Source: Streptomyces sp. NBRC 110028
GTDB taxonomy: Bacteria > Actinomycetota > Actinomycetes > Streptomycetales > Streptomycetaceae
DNA length: 64,000 bases
Direction: 5' to 3'
NCBI RefSeq assembly: GCF_001417735.1
Contig: NZ_BBUZ01000030.1
Coordinates: 124,001-188,000 of the forward strand
The notes under the pieces were generated by a model. That model did no database searches and was not told the origin of the DNA. It worked only from the letters and a program-made list of their open reading frames with translations. Below, in pieces: positions 25,767 through 34,333 of the stretch. The position numbers and the translations under genes were made by a program. The stretch's first letter is position 1; every line of letters begins with the position of its first letter.

Positions 25767-26255
25767 ATGCTCATCAGGACCGCCACCTCCGAGGACTGGC
25801 CCGCGATCTGGCCCTTCCTGCACCGCATCGTCGCCGCGGGCGAGACCTACACCTATCCGCGCGACCTGGACGAGGGCCGGGCGCGCGAGATCTGGATGCT
25901 GACGCCCCCGGGCCGCACCGTCGTCGCCACCGACGCCGACGGCGCGGTGCTCGGCTCGGCCAAGATGAATCCCAACCAGATGGGGCCCGGCGCGCACGTG
26001 GCGGGCGCCAGTTTCATGGTGGCGCCCGAGAGCGCCGGGCGCGGCGTCGGCCGCGCCCTCGGCGAACACGTCCTGGAGTGGGCGCGCGCCGAGGGCTACC
26101 AGGCGATGCAGTTCAACGCCGTGGTGGAGGCCAACTCCCGGGCGGTCGCGCTGTGGCGCTCACTCGGATTCGAGGTGGTGGGCACCGTCCCCAAGGCGTT
26201 CCACCATCCGGCGGAGGGCTACGTCGGGCTGCACATCATGCATCGCTTCCTGTGA
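25767..26255 (+). CDS. GNAT-family N-acetyltransferase
   Basis: A 162-residue GCN5-type acetyltransferase from the ATG at 25767 (MLIRTATSEDW); an ATG four codons earlier is an alternative. The acetyl-CoA loop is VAPESAGRGVGRALGEHVLEW (about residues 91-111, pattern RGxGxA), preceded by the beta-4 strand AGASFMV. It ends with NSRAVALWRSLGFEVVG, the usual motif C/B region. This subgroup includes phosphinothricin-type and general amine acetyltransferases, and no substrate can be given. Its 3' end overlaps the convergent ROK gene by 20 bp. Confidence 0.82.
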   Translation: MLIRTATSEDWPAIWPFLHRIVAAGETYTYPRDLDEGRAREIWMLTPPGRTVVATDADGAVLGSAKMNPNQMGPGAHVAGASFMVAPESAGRGVGRALGEHVLEWARAEGYQAMQFNAVVEANSRAVALWRSLGFEVVGTVPKAFHHPAEGYVGLHIMHRFL

Positions 26256-27483
26256 CCGCTGCCGCCTCCCTGAGCCCCGCCGGATCGTCGAGGACGGCCT
26301 GCACCACGGAGTGCGCCGCGCCGAGCAGCGGACCGTCGGAACCCAGCCGCGAGACCGTCACCGCGCCCTGGCCGGAGCGTGCCGGGTCCGCGACCCGCAG
26401 CGCCAACTCCCGCTCCATGGCGGGCAACAGCCAGGGCGCGAGCGGGGTCAGCGCGCCCCCGAGCACCACCGTGCGCGGGTCGAGGAGGTTCACGGCCCCG
26501 GCCAGCGCGATGCCGAGCGCCTCGCCCGCGCCGCGCAGCGCGCGCCGCACCCGGCGGTCGCCGCCCGCCGCCCGCTCGGCCAGCAGGGCGATCCGGCCGC
26601 CGGGCCCGGGGTGCTGGGCGGCGGCCTGTTCGGGGGACAGGCCGCTCGCCCGCAGCACCGCCTCCTCGCCCGCGTAACTCTCCAGACAGCCGCGCCCGCC
26701 GCACGCGCACGCGGGCCCTTCGGGCCGCACCGGCACATGGCCCAGCTCGCCCGCGAAGCCGTGCGTGCCGCGCAGCAGCCGCCCGTCGAGCACGACCGCG
26801 GCGCCGATGCCGATCTCGGCCGAGACATGGACGAAGTCGCGGGGCGCCGGGTCATGGCCGCCGCGCCACAGCTCGGCGAGCGCCCCGAGGTTGGCCTCGT
26901 TGTCGACCGTCAGCGGCAGCCCCGGCAGCGCGGCGCGCAGGGCGGGGCCGATGTCCACGCCCTCCCAGCCGAGATTGGGCGCGCGCACCACCAGCGACGA
27001 CTCGCGCGCCACCAGGCCGGGCACCGCCACCGCGAGCCCGGCCGGCCGCAGCCCCTCGCGCGACGCCTCCGCCGCCACCAGCCGGACCAGCTCGGCGAGC
27101 CGGGCGAGCGCCGGGCCCGCGGCACGGTCCCGGTTCGCCGACGCCACCTCCGTACGGGCCCGCACCCGGCCGCCCAGGTCCACCGCGCAGACGGCCAGAT
27201 GGTCCACGCCTATCTCCGCGCCGATCCCGGCCGGACCGCGCTCGTTGAGCTGCAGCGCGCTGCCGGGGCGGCCGACCGTGCCGGGCCGGGACGGGCCCAG
27301 CTCGACCAGCAGCCCGTCCCGGATCAGCTCGTCCACCAGCGTGGAGACCGCGGCCCGGGTCAGCCCCACCCGGGTCGCGACGGACGCGCGGGAGAGCGGC
27401 CCGTGCGCGGCCACGGCGTGCAGCACGAGGGAGAGGTTGCGGCGGCGCATCGCCTGCTGGGTGTTGGGCAGTGGCGCTGCCAC
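26236..27483 (-). CDS. xylR: ROK-family xylose-type repressor
   Basis: A 415-residue ROK regulator. The N-terminal winged helix (RASVATRVGLTRAAVSTLVD, about residues 30-49) is followed by the sugar-kinase-like ROK domain. Markers of that domain are TVDNEANLGALAELW, HVSAEIGIGAAVV, GFAGELGHV and the zinc-binding CACGGRGCLESYAG. The GTG at 27483 is the likely start. It lies 75 bp downstream of xylB on the same strand and opposite xylA, so it is almost certainly the xylose-responsive repressor of these genes. The leader carries a 14-bp triple tandem repeat. The symbol xylR is assigned by context. Confidence 0.85.
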   Translation of the reverse strand: MAAPLPNTQQAMRRRNLSLVLHAVAAHGPLSRASVATRVGLTRAAVSTLVDELIRDGLLVELGPSRPGTVGRPGSALQLNERGPAGIGAEIGVDHLAVCAVDLGGRVRARTEVASANRDRAAGPALARLAELVRLVAAEASREGLRPAGLAVAVPGLVARESSLVVRAPNLGWEGVDIGPALRAALPGLPLTVDNEANLGALAELWRGGHDPAPRDFVHVSAEIGIGAAVVLDGRLLRGTHGFAGELGHVPVRPEGPACACGGRGCLESYAGEEAVLRASGLSPEQAAAQHPGPGGRIALLAERAAGGDRRVRRALRGAGEALGIALAGAVNLLDPRTVVLGGALTPLAPWLLPAMERELALRVADPARSGQGAVTVSRLGSDGPLLGAAHSVVQAVLDDPAGLREAAAVTGSDA

Positions 27484-27505
27484 CGGTCGTCTCCTCTCCT
27501 ACGGG

Positions 27506-27547
27506 CCGTCTCGCAGGGTCCGTCTCGCAGGGTCCGTCTCGTATGGT
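27506..27547. repeat. 14-bp tandem repeat, three copies, between xylB and the ROK gene
   Basis: The unit CCGTCTCGCAGGGT occurs at 27506-27519 and 27520-27533, with a third degenerate copy CCGTCTCGTATGGT at 27534-27547. The block lies 23 bp upstream of the ROK start codon and 12 bp after the xylB stop. It could be a regulator-binding array or simple slippage expansion. Confidence 0.75.
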
Positions 27548-27558
27548 CCCACCGGCGT

Positions 27559-29016
27559 TCAGGCCCGGCGCAGCAGCCCGTCCGCGTCGGACAGCACCCG
27601 CGAGACGCGCTCCCGCGCCTCCTCGTCGCGCTCCACCGCCTCGTACGACGGCCCCTCCGCGGTCGCCCAGCGGCGCGCCACCGCCGCCGGGTCCTCACCC
27701 AGCGCCAGCCCCGCGGCCTGGGCGGCGGCGCCGAGGGCGACCAGTTCCTGCGCCCGCGGCACCTGGACGGGGCGGCCGCTCAGCCGCCGCACCGTCTCCC
27801 GCCAGGCCGTGCCCTTGGCGCCGCCGCCGATGAGCAGCAGCGGCGTATCGGGGGCCGCGTCCGCGTCCAGCACCTGGTCGAGCGCGGTCAGCAGGGCGAA
27901 GACGGCGCCGTCGTAGGCGGCCTGGAGGAGCTGGCCCGGCCCGGTGTCGTGGCGCAACCCGTGCAGCAGCCCGGAGGCATGGGGCAGGTGCGGGGTGCGC
28001 TCACCGTCCAGGAACGGCAGCAGCACGACCGAGCCGCCCGGCTCCACCGCCTCCCGGTCCCGGCCCAGCAGCGCCGCGACCTTGTCGACCGCGAGCGTGC
28101 AGTTCAGGGTGCAGGCCAGCGGAAGCCAGGCCTCGCGGGTGTCGGCGAACCCGGCGACCACCCCCGTGGGGTCCGCGGGCCGGTGTTCGGAGACCGCGTA
28201 CACGGTGCCGGAGGTGCCGAGGCTGAGCACGGGCTGCCCCGGGCGCAGCCCGAGCCCGAGGGCCGCGGCCATGTTGTCGCCGGTTCCGGTGGCCACCAGG
28301 GCGCCGGTGGGCAGCGGCAGGTCCGGCAGGTCCCGTACGGTCCCGGCCGCCTCGCCGTGGCGCAGGACGCGCGGCAGCAGGGTGGGGGAGAGCCCGACCC
28401 GGCCGAGGATCTCCTCGTCGTACGCCTCGGCGCCGGACGCCCACCAGCCGGTGCCCGAGGCGTCGCCGCGGTCGGTCGTGCCGTATCCGGTGAGCCGTTC
28501 GGTGAGGTAGTCGTGGGGGAGCCGGACGGCGGCGGTGGCGCGGACCGCCTCCGGCTCGTTGTCCCTGAGCCAGGCCCATTTGGTGACGGTGAACGATGTC
28601 GCGGGCACGCTGCCGATCCGCTCCGCCCACGCCTTGGGGCCGCCCAGCTCCTCGATCAGCCGGTCGCGCTGCGGCGCCGAGCGCACATCGTTCCACAACA
28701 GCGCGGGGCGTACCGGACGGCCGGAGGAGTCCAGCGTCACCAGCCCGTGCTGCTGCCCTCCGATGGAGACCGCGGCCGCCTGCCGGGCGTGCGGACCGCA
28801 CTGGCGCAGCGCCTCCGCCAGCGCCTCCCACCACGCTTCAGGATCGCTCTCCTTGCCCTCGCCGCCGACTCCGCCGCCCACGACGTGCGGACCCTGGCCG
28901 CGTGCGACGACCCGGCCGGTCGCGGCGTCGACGACCAGCGCCTTGGTCGACTGCGTGGAGCTGTCCACGCCGACGACCAGCGGTCCTTCCGGCACGGGTA
29001 CGGCTGCTGCTGCCAT
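27559..29016 (-). CDS. xylB: xylulokinase
   Basis: A 485-residue FGGY-family kinase that phosphorylates D-xylulose. The N-terminal phosphate/ATPase motif is GVDSSTQSTKALVVDAATG (about residues 14-32). Other family blocks are IGGQQHGLVTLD, LLWNDVRSAPQRD, GTSGTVYAVSE (adenosine region) and LLIGGGAKGTAWRETVRRL. The ATG at 29016 (MAAAAVPVPEG) is preferred; an open extension upstream runs into the xylA promoter region and lacks a better start. It is divergent from xylA with 125 bp between them. There is no long disordered N-terminal extension of the kind seen in encapsulin cargo kinases. Confidence 0.93.
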   Translation of the reverse strand: MAAAAVPVPEGPLVVGVDSSTQSTKALVVDAATGRVVARGQGPHVVGGGVGGEGKESDPEAWWEALAEALRQCGPHARQAAAVSIGGQQHGLVTLDSSGRPVRPALLWNDVRSAPQRDRLIEELGGPKAWAERIGSVPATSFTVTKWAWLRDNEPEAVRATAAVRLPHDYLTERLTGYGTTDRGDASGTGWWASGAEAYDEEILGRVGLSPTLLPRVLRHGEAAGTVRDLPDLPLPTGALVATGTGDNMAAALGLGLRPGQPVLSLGTSGTVYAVSEHRPADPTGVVAGFADTREAWLPLACTLNCTLAVDKVAALLGRDREAVEPGGSVVLLPFLDGERTPHLPHASGLLHGLRHDTGPGQLLQAAYDGAVFALLTALDQVLDADAAPDTPLLLIGGGAKGTAWRETVRRLSGRPVQVPRAQELVALGAAAQAAGLALGEDPAAVARRWATAEGPSYEAVERDEEARERVSRVLSDADGLLRRA

Positions 29017-29141
29017 CTCGCGCTCTCCCTTGCGTCCCTGTGTGCTGCGACGAGTCTTGTCCGGCCCTGAGCGGGGCTTCCCCGGAATGCTCGCGCATAC
29101 TAATTTGTAAAGCGCCATGACGAAATAGGCGAGGAGCCGCG
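29017..29141. promoter_or_regulatory. divergent xylB/xylA promoter region
   Basis: This 125-bp gap serves both divergent xylose genes. Just before xylA it becomes AT-rich (about 29097-29128). There ATTTGT and, on the other arm, ACGAAAT form a loose inverted repeat that could be the ROK repressor operator. The xylA ribosome binding site is GAGGAG at 29131-29136. Promoter boxes are not assignable with confidence. Confidence 0.45.
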
Positions 29142-30314
29142 ATGAGCTACAACCCCACCCCCGAGGACCGGTTCACCTTCGGCCTGTGGACGGTCGGCTG
29201 GCAGGGCCGGGACCCGTTCGGGGACGCCACCCGCCCGGCGCTCGACCCCGTCGAGTCCGTCACCCGTCTCGCCGAACTCGGCGCGTACGGCGTCACCTTC
29301 CACGACGACGACCTCATCCCCTTCGGCGCCTCCGAGACCGAGCGCGAGTCGCACATCAAGCGCTTCCGGCAGGCCCTGGACGCCACCGGCATGACCGTGC
29401 CCATGGCGACCACCAACCTCTTCACCCATCCGGTCTTCAAGGACGGCGCCTTCACCGCCAACGACCGGGACGTCCGCCGCTACGCCCTCCGCAAGACCCT
29501 GCGCAACATCGACCTCGCGGTCGAGCTGGGCGCGAAGACCTATGTGGCCTGGGGCGGCCGCGAGGGCTCGGAGTCCGGCGGCGCCAAGGACGTGCGCGCC
29601 GCGCTCGACCGGATGAAGGAGGCCTTCGACCTGCTCGGCGCGTACGTCACCGAGCAGGGCTACGATCTGCGCTTCGCCATCGAGCCCAAGCCCAACGAGC
29701 CGCGCGGCGACATCCTGCTGCCCACCGTCGGCCACGCGCTCGCCTTCATCGAGCGGCTGGAGCGGCCCGAGCTGTACGGGGTGAACCCCGAGGTCGGCCA
29801 CGAGCAGATGGCCGGGCTGAACTTCCCGCACGGCATCGCCCAGGCGCTGTGGGCGGGCAAGCTCTTCCACATCGACCTCAACGGTCAGTCCGGCATCAAG
29901 TACGACCAGGACCTGCGGTTCGGGGCGGGCGATCTGCGGGCCGCCTTCTGGCTCGTCGACCTGCTGGAGACGGCGGGCTACGAGGGACCGCGCCACTTCG
30001 ACTTCAAGCCGCCGCGTACCGAGGACGTCGCGGGCGTGTGGGCGTCGGCCGCAGGCTGCATGCGCAACTACCTGATCCTCAAGGAGCGCGCGGCCGCCTT
30101 CCGCGCCGACCCGGAGGTCCAGGAGGCGCTGCGCGCCTCGCGCCTGGACGAGCTGGCCCGGCCCACCCTGGAGGAGGGCGAGACCCCGGCCGCGCTCCTC
30201 GCCGACCGCACGGCCTTCGAGGAGTTCGACGTCGAGGCCGCCGCCCAGCGGGGCATGGCCTTCGAGCGCCTGGACCAGCTCGCCATGGACCATCTGCTGG
30301 CCGCGCGCGGCTGA
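29142..30314 (+). CDS. xylA: xylose isomerase
   Basis: A 390-residue class I (short, actinobacterial) xylose isomerase converting D-xylose to D-xylulose. The start MSYNPTPEDRFTFGLWTVGW is diagnostic. Catalytic and metal residues appear in FHDDD (active-site His near residue 54), VAWGGREGSE, EPKPNEPRGD, NPEVGHEQMAGLNF and HIDLNGQSGIKYDQDLRFG. Length agrees with the Streptomyces enzyme. Its ATG lies five bases after GAGGAG. The gene is divergent from xylB and followed by a strong hairpin, so it is transcribed as a single gene. Confidence 0.97.
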   Translation: MSYNPTPEDRFTFGLWTVGWQGRDPFGDATRPALDPVESVTRLAELGAYGVTFHDDDLIPFGASETERESHIKRFRQALDATGMTVPMATTNLFTHPVFKDGAFTANDRDVRRYALRKTLRNIDLAVELGAKTYVAWGGREGSESGGAKDVRAALDRMKEAFDLLGAYVTEQGYDLRFAIEPKPNEPRGDILLPTVGHALAFIERLERPELYGVNPEVGHEQMAGLNFPHGIAQALWAGKLFHIDLNGQSGIKYDQDLRFGAGDLRAAFWLVDLLETAGYEGPRHFDFKPPRTEDVAGVWASAAGCMRNYLILKERAAAFRADPEVQEALRASRLDELARPTLEEGETPAALLADRTAFEEFDVEAAAQRGMAFERLDQLAMDHLLAARG

Positions 30315-30320
30315 CCGTGA

Positions 30321-30360
30321 TCGGCCGCCGGTCCCGCCCCCCGACGGGACCGGCGGCCGA
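30321..30360. terminator. hairpin terminator after xylA
   Basis: Perfect 16-bp arms TCGGCCGCCGGTCCCG (30321-30336) and its complement (30345-30360) flank an 8-nt loop, starting six bases after the xylA stop. The pectinesterase gene converges from the other side, so it may act in both directions. Confidence 0.85.
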
Positions 30361-30413
30361 AGTTCACCGGACCGGCCGGACTTCACCGGACCGGCTCAGC
30401 CCGGCGGCTCCGG

Positions 30414-30440
30414 CCGGACCCGCCGGACCCGCCGGACCCG
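30414..30440. repeat. 9-bp tandem repeat, three copies
   Basis: CCGGACCCG is repeated three times in the gap between the xylA terminator and the convergent pectinesterase stop, with a partial fourth copy. It appears to be simple GC-rich slippage sequence. Confidence 0.7.
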
Positions 30441-30445
30441 CCGGA

Positions 30446-31543
30446 TCAGGACGGCTGCCAGCCGGCGAGCCAGTCCGCGATCTCGTAGTCGGCGGCCTGG
30501 GCGTCGGTCAGCTGCGGCCGGTCGCCGCTCGCCGAACCGGAACCGGCGCCCGTGTTCTTGTACTCCGCGAAGCGGTCGTCCTTCCAGGAGAAGCCGCTCA
30601 TGTCCGTCCACGGCGTGGTTTTGACCGCCGCCGACAGGCTCGTGTTGCGGACGACCGCCTGCGGGTCGAGGCTCGCGTCCCCGCCCGCGTGCCACGGGCG
30701 GCCGAGGTAGAACGACCGGTTGCCGACGTCCCCGCCGATGGTGCTGTCGATGAACAGGAAGCCCTTCTTCCCGGCGGCCGTCGAGGGCGCCGCCACATAG
30801 CCGCCGGAGCTGCCGTCGTAGCGCTTGACGAGCCGGATCGTCGACTTGTTGACAACGGCGGAGGCGCGGCCGAAGACGAAGTCGACATTGCCCTGGATCA
30901 CGGAGTTGTTGACGTACACCCGGCCGGTCGTGGCCTTGCTCGCGGAGTCGAGCAGCAGGGTGTCCTGGTCGCCGACCGCGCCGATGTCGTCCAGCACGAT
31001 CTTGTCCGCCGCGGTGCGCAGCGCGACCGCCTGCTTGTCGGTGATGCTGGTGTTGGCCTCGTTGAAGTCGTTCACGAACTGCAGATGGCGCGCCTGGAAG
31101 TCGTCCGCCTCGACGGCGACGGTCGCGCTGCCGCTGGTGCCGTAGGTTCCGCCGCCGGGCTTCGGGGTGCCGGAGGCGTTGTTGTAGACGATGGTCACGT
31201 CACCCTTGTTGCCGGTGCTGCCCACCAGCCGGATGTGCGGTTTGTTGGAGGGGATCTTCACGGTCTCCCGGTAGGTGCCGGGCTTGACGGAGATGGTGAC
31301 CGCGGAGGAGTTGTTCGCCGGGACCGCGTTGACCGCCGCCTGGACGGTCGTGTACTGACCGCTGCCGTCCTTGGCGACGACGAGGGTCGCCGCCGCGGCG
31401 GATTCGGCCGCATGGGCCCGGCCGCCGTCGCCGAACCATCCGGTGGCCGGAGCGGCGATCAGCGCGGCGCCGGTGGCGAGGGCCAGGGGGCCGATGAGCG
31501 GACCGGGGCGGCGGCGCCGGGAGCGCGGACGCGATGGGAGCAT
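30446..31543 (-). CDS. secreted pectinesterase (CE8 family)
   Basis: A 365-residue exported pectin methylesterase. The signal sequence has an arginine-rich start (MLPSRPRSRRRRPG) and a hydrophobic core, LIGPLALATGAALIAAPA. The beta-helix domain begins VVAKDGSGQYTTVQAAVNAV and includes KPGTYRETVKIPSNKPHIRL. Catalytic-region motifs are QAVALR, DDIGAVGDQDTLLL, GNVDFVFGRASAVV with the catalytic aspartate, and YLGRPWHAGG. The enzyme demethylates pectin, consistent with a saprophytic plant-debris lifestyle shared by the xylose genes beside it. The 131 bp between its start and the next remnant (31544-31675) hold no recognisable feature. Confidence 0.92.
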   Translation of the reverse strand: MLPSRPRSRRRRPGPLIGPLALATGAALIAAPATGWFGDGGRAHAAESAAAATLVVAKDGSGQYTTVQAAVNAVPANNSSAVTISVKPGTYRETVKIPSNKPHIRLVGSTGNKGDVTIVYNNASGTPKPGGGTYGTSGSATVAVEADDFQARHLQFVNDFNEANTSITDKQAVALRTAADKIVLDDIGAVGDQDTLLLDSASKATTGRVYVNNSVIQGNVDFVFGRASAVVNKSTIRLVKRYDGSSGGYVAAPSTAAGKKGFLFIDSTIGGDVGNRSFYLGRPWHAGGDASLDPQAVVRNTSLSAAVKTTPWTDMSGFSWKDDRFAEYKNTGAGSGSASGDRPQLTDAQAADYEIADWLAGWQPS

Positions 31544-31675
31544 GGGGGATCTCCGTCCCGTGGAGGGTTGTGCGGGGGGTGTTCTGACGCCCTACGGTTG
31601 CCACGCCCCCGCGAAAGGTTGCCGCCCCGCCGCCGCGTCCGCGCCGGGGTACCGGCGGCCCGGCCCGGTGCCACG

Positions 31676-32457
31676 TCAGTCCACGGCGAGCATCGCCAGT
31701 GCGGCCTCCGGATCCTGGGACGGCGGACCGGCGGGCCACCAGCGCCCTCGGTCCTTGCGGTACGGCCACCAGCGCCCGTCACGCCCGTAGCGCACCTGGG
31801 CATCGGTGCCCACCGCCGTCCAGCGGTTGCCCGCCGCGCGCAGCCGGGGCGCCCGCTCGCCTTCCTCCCAGGCGGCGGCGAGCTGGGCGCGGGCGCGCGC
31901 CAGGGCCTCGGCGTCCGGCGTCCACTCCTCCTCCAGCACCGTGAGCGCGGCGGTCCCGCCGTGCTCCCAGGCCCGTACGGCGCGGTCCAGATCCAGGCGG
32001 TCGCGCCCGCAGCCCGCCGCGAGCCGGGCGGCGACCGCGGCCGGGGGAACGGCGGCGGTCAGCCGCACCGTGTCCTGCCACTCCGTCAGCGCGGCCGGGA
32101 CGGGGGTCGCGGCATGGCCGGGGGCCAGTGCCTCGGCCAGCAGCCGCCGGGCGCGTACGGCGGCGTCCGCCGCGAGGAACTCCAGCGCGGCCACGTTCAG
32201 CCCGGGCGCCGGGTCCGTACCACCGGTGAGCGCCGGGGGACGGCCGGGCGTGGCGACGGCCGGTGGGGGAGCGGGCAGCGGGCACGCGCCGGGCGCGGCG
32301 AACGCCGCTCGAGCCGGTACGCCCTCAGGGGCCGCGGCGGGTGTCTCCTCCCCGGCCTGCGGGGCGTGCCGGGCGGCGTGCGCCTCGCTGCGCACCTGGA
32401 GTTCGTCCAGCAGCTCCCGCTCCCCGCGGCCGCGCAGCAGCAGATACGGGCCCTGCG
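31676..32457 (-). pseudogene. 3' remnant of a SWIM zinc-finger family gene
   Basis: Only the C-terminal part of a conserved Streptomyces protein is left. Reading leftward from about 32457 it runs GPYLLLRGRGERELLDELQ, an Ala/Pro-rich stretch, AALTEWQDTVRLTAAVPPAA and finally WWPYRKDRGRWWPAGPP before the stop at 31676. The open frame continues upstream into unrelated sequence, so the real 5' end is missing. In Streptomyces, SWIM-domain genes of this kind commonly follow an SNF2 helicase gene. The truncated helicase at 41850-42926 is the matching left-over on the other side of the inserted block. Position of the break is approximate. Confidence 0.65.
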
Positions 32458-33890
32458 CCTGGTGGACGACCTGGCCGACGACATCAGCACCGCCCACGAG
32501 GAGACTGTCCGCCTCAACCAGGCGGCCCTCACACAGCCCAGCACCCCTGAGGGCCGGAAGTCCCTGCGCACCTGTCTCACCGCGCACCTCGTCACCCGAC
32601 GTCCGCTGCCCTCGACCCGTCAGAACGGGAAGACCGCTCTGGCCCGGCAGTACATCGCCGGTGTCACCGGCGCTTCCCTCAAGCAGGTCGCACTGGCCTA
32701 CCGGGACCGCGGACTCGGCGCCCTGGTCGCCGCCGATCCTGGTCCCTGCCCGCTGGACGTCACGGCCACAGGGCGGATCGCCGGCCGCCCCTGGCGCTCG
32801 CGCATCGACTACACCGAAACCAGCGAACTCCTGCGGCACCTGATCACGGCCGTGTTCATCGTCTGCGCGTACCTGGCCGGCGCCCGCACTCAGGGAAGTG
32901 CTCGCGATGGGCTCGGGCTGCTGTCCTGATTCCGAAGACGGGCAAGGACGGCACCTCATGCGCATCCAGCCCGGAGACATCGACGAATCTCTCGACGACG
33001 ATGACGAGCTGGACGACGATCTTGACGGCGAGCCGCATCTGCTGATCCGCAGCAGGCACTTCAAGACCGCCACCGACCCGGACACCGGCACCTACTCTCC
33101 CGGCGGCGCCGAACGAGCTGTCCCCTGGGTCGCCATCGCCCCAGTCGTCAACGCGATCAGAGTCCTCAAAGCGATCAGAGTCCTCGAGCGACTCGTCCCC
33201 GAGGGTGACCTGCTCTTCGGTGCTTCCGTCCACAACCGGACCCACCCCAACACACGGACGGGCTCGCTGATCGTCGACACCATCCGGACTCGGATCGAGG
33301 ACTTCGTGACCTGGGCCACCGCGGAAGCCGACGCTCACGACCTCCCAGGAGAAGTGATCCCACCCGACCCGCACGGCAAGATCGGACTCGGACGCTTCCG
33401 CCGAAGCCTTGCCTGGCACATCGCACGCCGACCAGGAGGACTGGTCGCCCTCGCCATCCCGTACGGGCACATGCGCACCATGCTGAACACCGAGGAGTCG
33501 GGCCGCTACGGCAGCCGCAGCCGCTCAGGCATTCACCAGCTCGTCGACGTCGAGACCGCGCTGGCCACCGCTGACGCCGCCGCCGACCTGGCTGAGCGAT
33601 TCGGGGCCGGTGAGGGTATCTCCGGTCCCGCGGTCCGCCGCGCTCTCCTCCAAGCCACCACCGGCCCCATGTTCCAAGGCGGCCTGGTCAAACGAGACTT
33701 CCCCGTCAAACACACACTGGCCCGCCGCCACCTGGCCCGGGACGGCAGCGTGCTCTACGACAACCCCCGAGCCCTCCTGCTCTGCCTGTTCAGGAGCGAC
33801 AGAGCCCCCTGCCAGGGGGACGGCCGACTCTCCGAGCCCATCCTTGACCGCTGCGTCCCGAACTGCGGAAACATCGACATCACGGCATGA
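32458..33890 (+). pseudogene. broken tyrosine-recombinase-type integrase
   Basis: An integrase of the large Streptomyces type, lacking its 5' end and split by a frameshift. The first part (LVDDLADDISTAHEETVRLN to FIVCAYLAGARTQG) reads in one frame and stops at 32929. The rest (VLAMGSGCCPDSEDGQG to GNIDITA) reads in another frame to 33890. The frame change is near 32880-32900. The catalytic region is still visible: RFRRSLAWHIARRPGG, the YGH motif in IPYGHMRT, and a candidate tyrosine in GRYGSRS. The truncated 5' end coincides with the junction to the SWIM remnant. It marks the left end of the inserted block. Confidence 0.75.
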
Positions 33891-33973
33891 GCCCGGCACC
33901 CGACGAACGCGACCGCATGCGCGCCGCCATGGACCGCATCCTTGACGGCACCCCTGAACGCAGATCGACGTAG
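33887..33973 (+). pseudogene. truncated small gene coupled to the integrase
   Basis: A 28-codon frame starting MSPAPDERDRMRAAMDRILD, overlapping the integrase stop by ATGA. Integrases of this type are often followed by a small gene beginning with an RMRAAMDR-like segment. Here the frame runs into unrelated sequence after DGTPER and stops at once, so only the first codons survive. It marks a second junction at about 33962. Confidence 0.55.
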
Positions 33974-34300
33974 GCGCCGTAGTCGATCACCCAGACGTCG
34001 AAGCGCTCGCCGGGCTGATCTTGCGCTGAGTAGCCGCGGCGAACGATGTGCAGGACTCGGGCGTCGAAGAGCGCGAATTGTCGATGAGCCATTTCGGGAG
34101 TCGGTCCGGCTCGGGATACGCGCGGAGAGCACGCGCCTTGTCGGACTGATACCAGGCTCGCGCTGCGTCCTGGACGATCGGAACGCAGATCTTGCGGTCT
34201 CGGGCCTGCATTGCCGCTTTCGCAGCGATGTAGATCGCATCGCGAGGAACGCCCTCGGAGGCCCGAACGAGTTCGTCGAAGGCGGGCTCGGACGAAACCC
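33964..34300 (-). pseudogene. remnant of an AAA/ORC-type ATPase gene
   Basis: On the minus strand, one frame gives ELVRASEGVPRDAIYIAAKA and then RKICVPIVQDAARAWYQSDK. Another frame, starting near 34092, gives FALFDARVLHIVRRGYSAQD and FDVWVIDYGAYVDL. Together they read like the C-terminal part of a large P-loop ATPase, with a frameshift near 34090 and both ends lost. The base composition is less GC-rich than the surroundings. I assign the ATPase family from recall of similar C-terminal sequences, so it is tentative; that it is a decayed coding region is more certain. Confidence 0.4.
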
Positions 34301-34333
34301 CGGAGCCGGCCTGGCAGGGTCAGGTGCCGGCGC

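Noticed and set aside
27559..29016. Xylulokinase as cargo of the nearby encapsulin shells
   Set aside because: Xylulose kinases are listed among family 2 encapsulin cargo types, and this gene lies about 3 kb away. However, it lacks a long disordered N-terminal tag and belongs to an ordinary xylR-xylB-xylA arrangement.
30414..30440. Repeat array as a possible CRISPR or regulatory array
   Set aside because: It is a 9-bp GC-rich slippage repeat without spacers, between a terminator and a convergent gene.
33987..34211. A separate 74-codon minus-strand gene
   Set aside because: Its first half continues an upstream frame and its second half is out of frame with recognisable coding sequence, so it is part of one frameshifted remnant.
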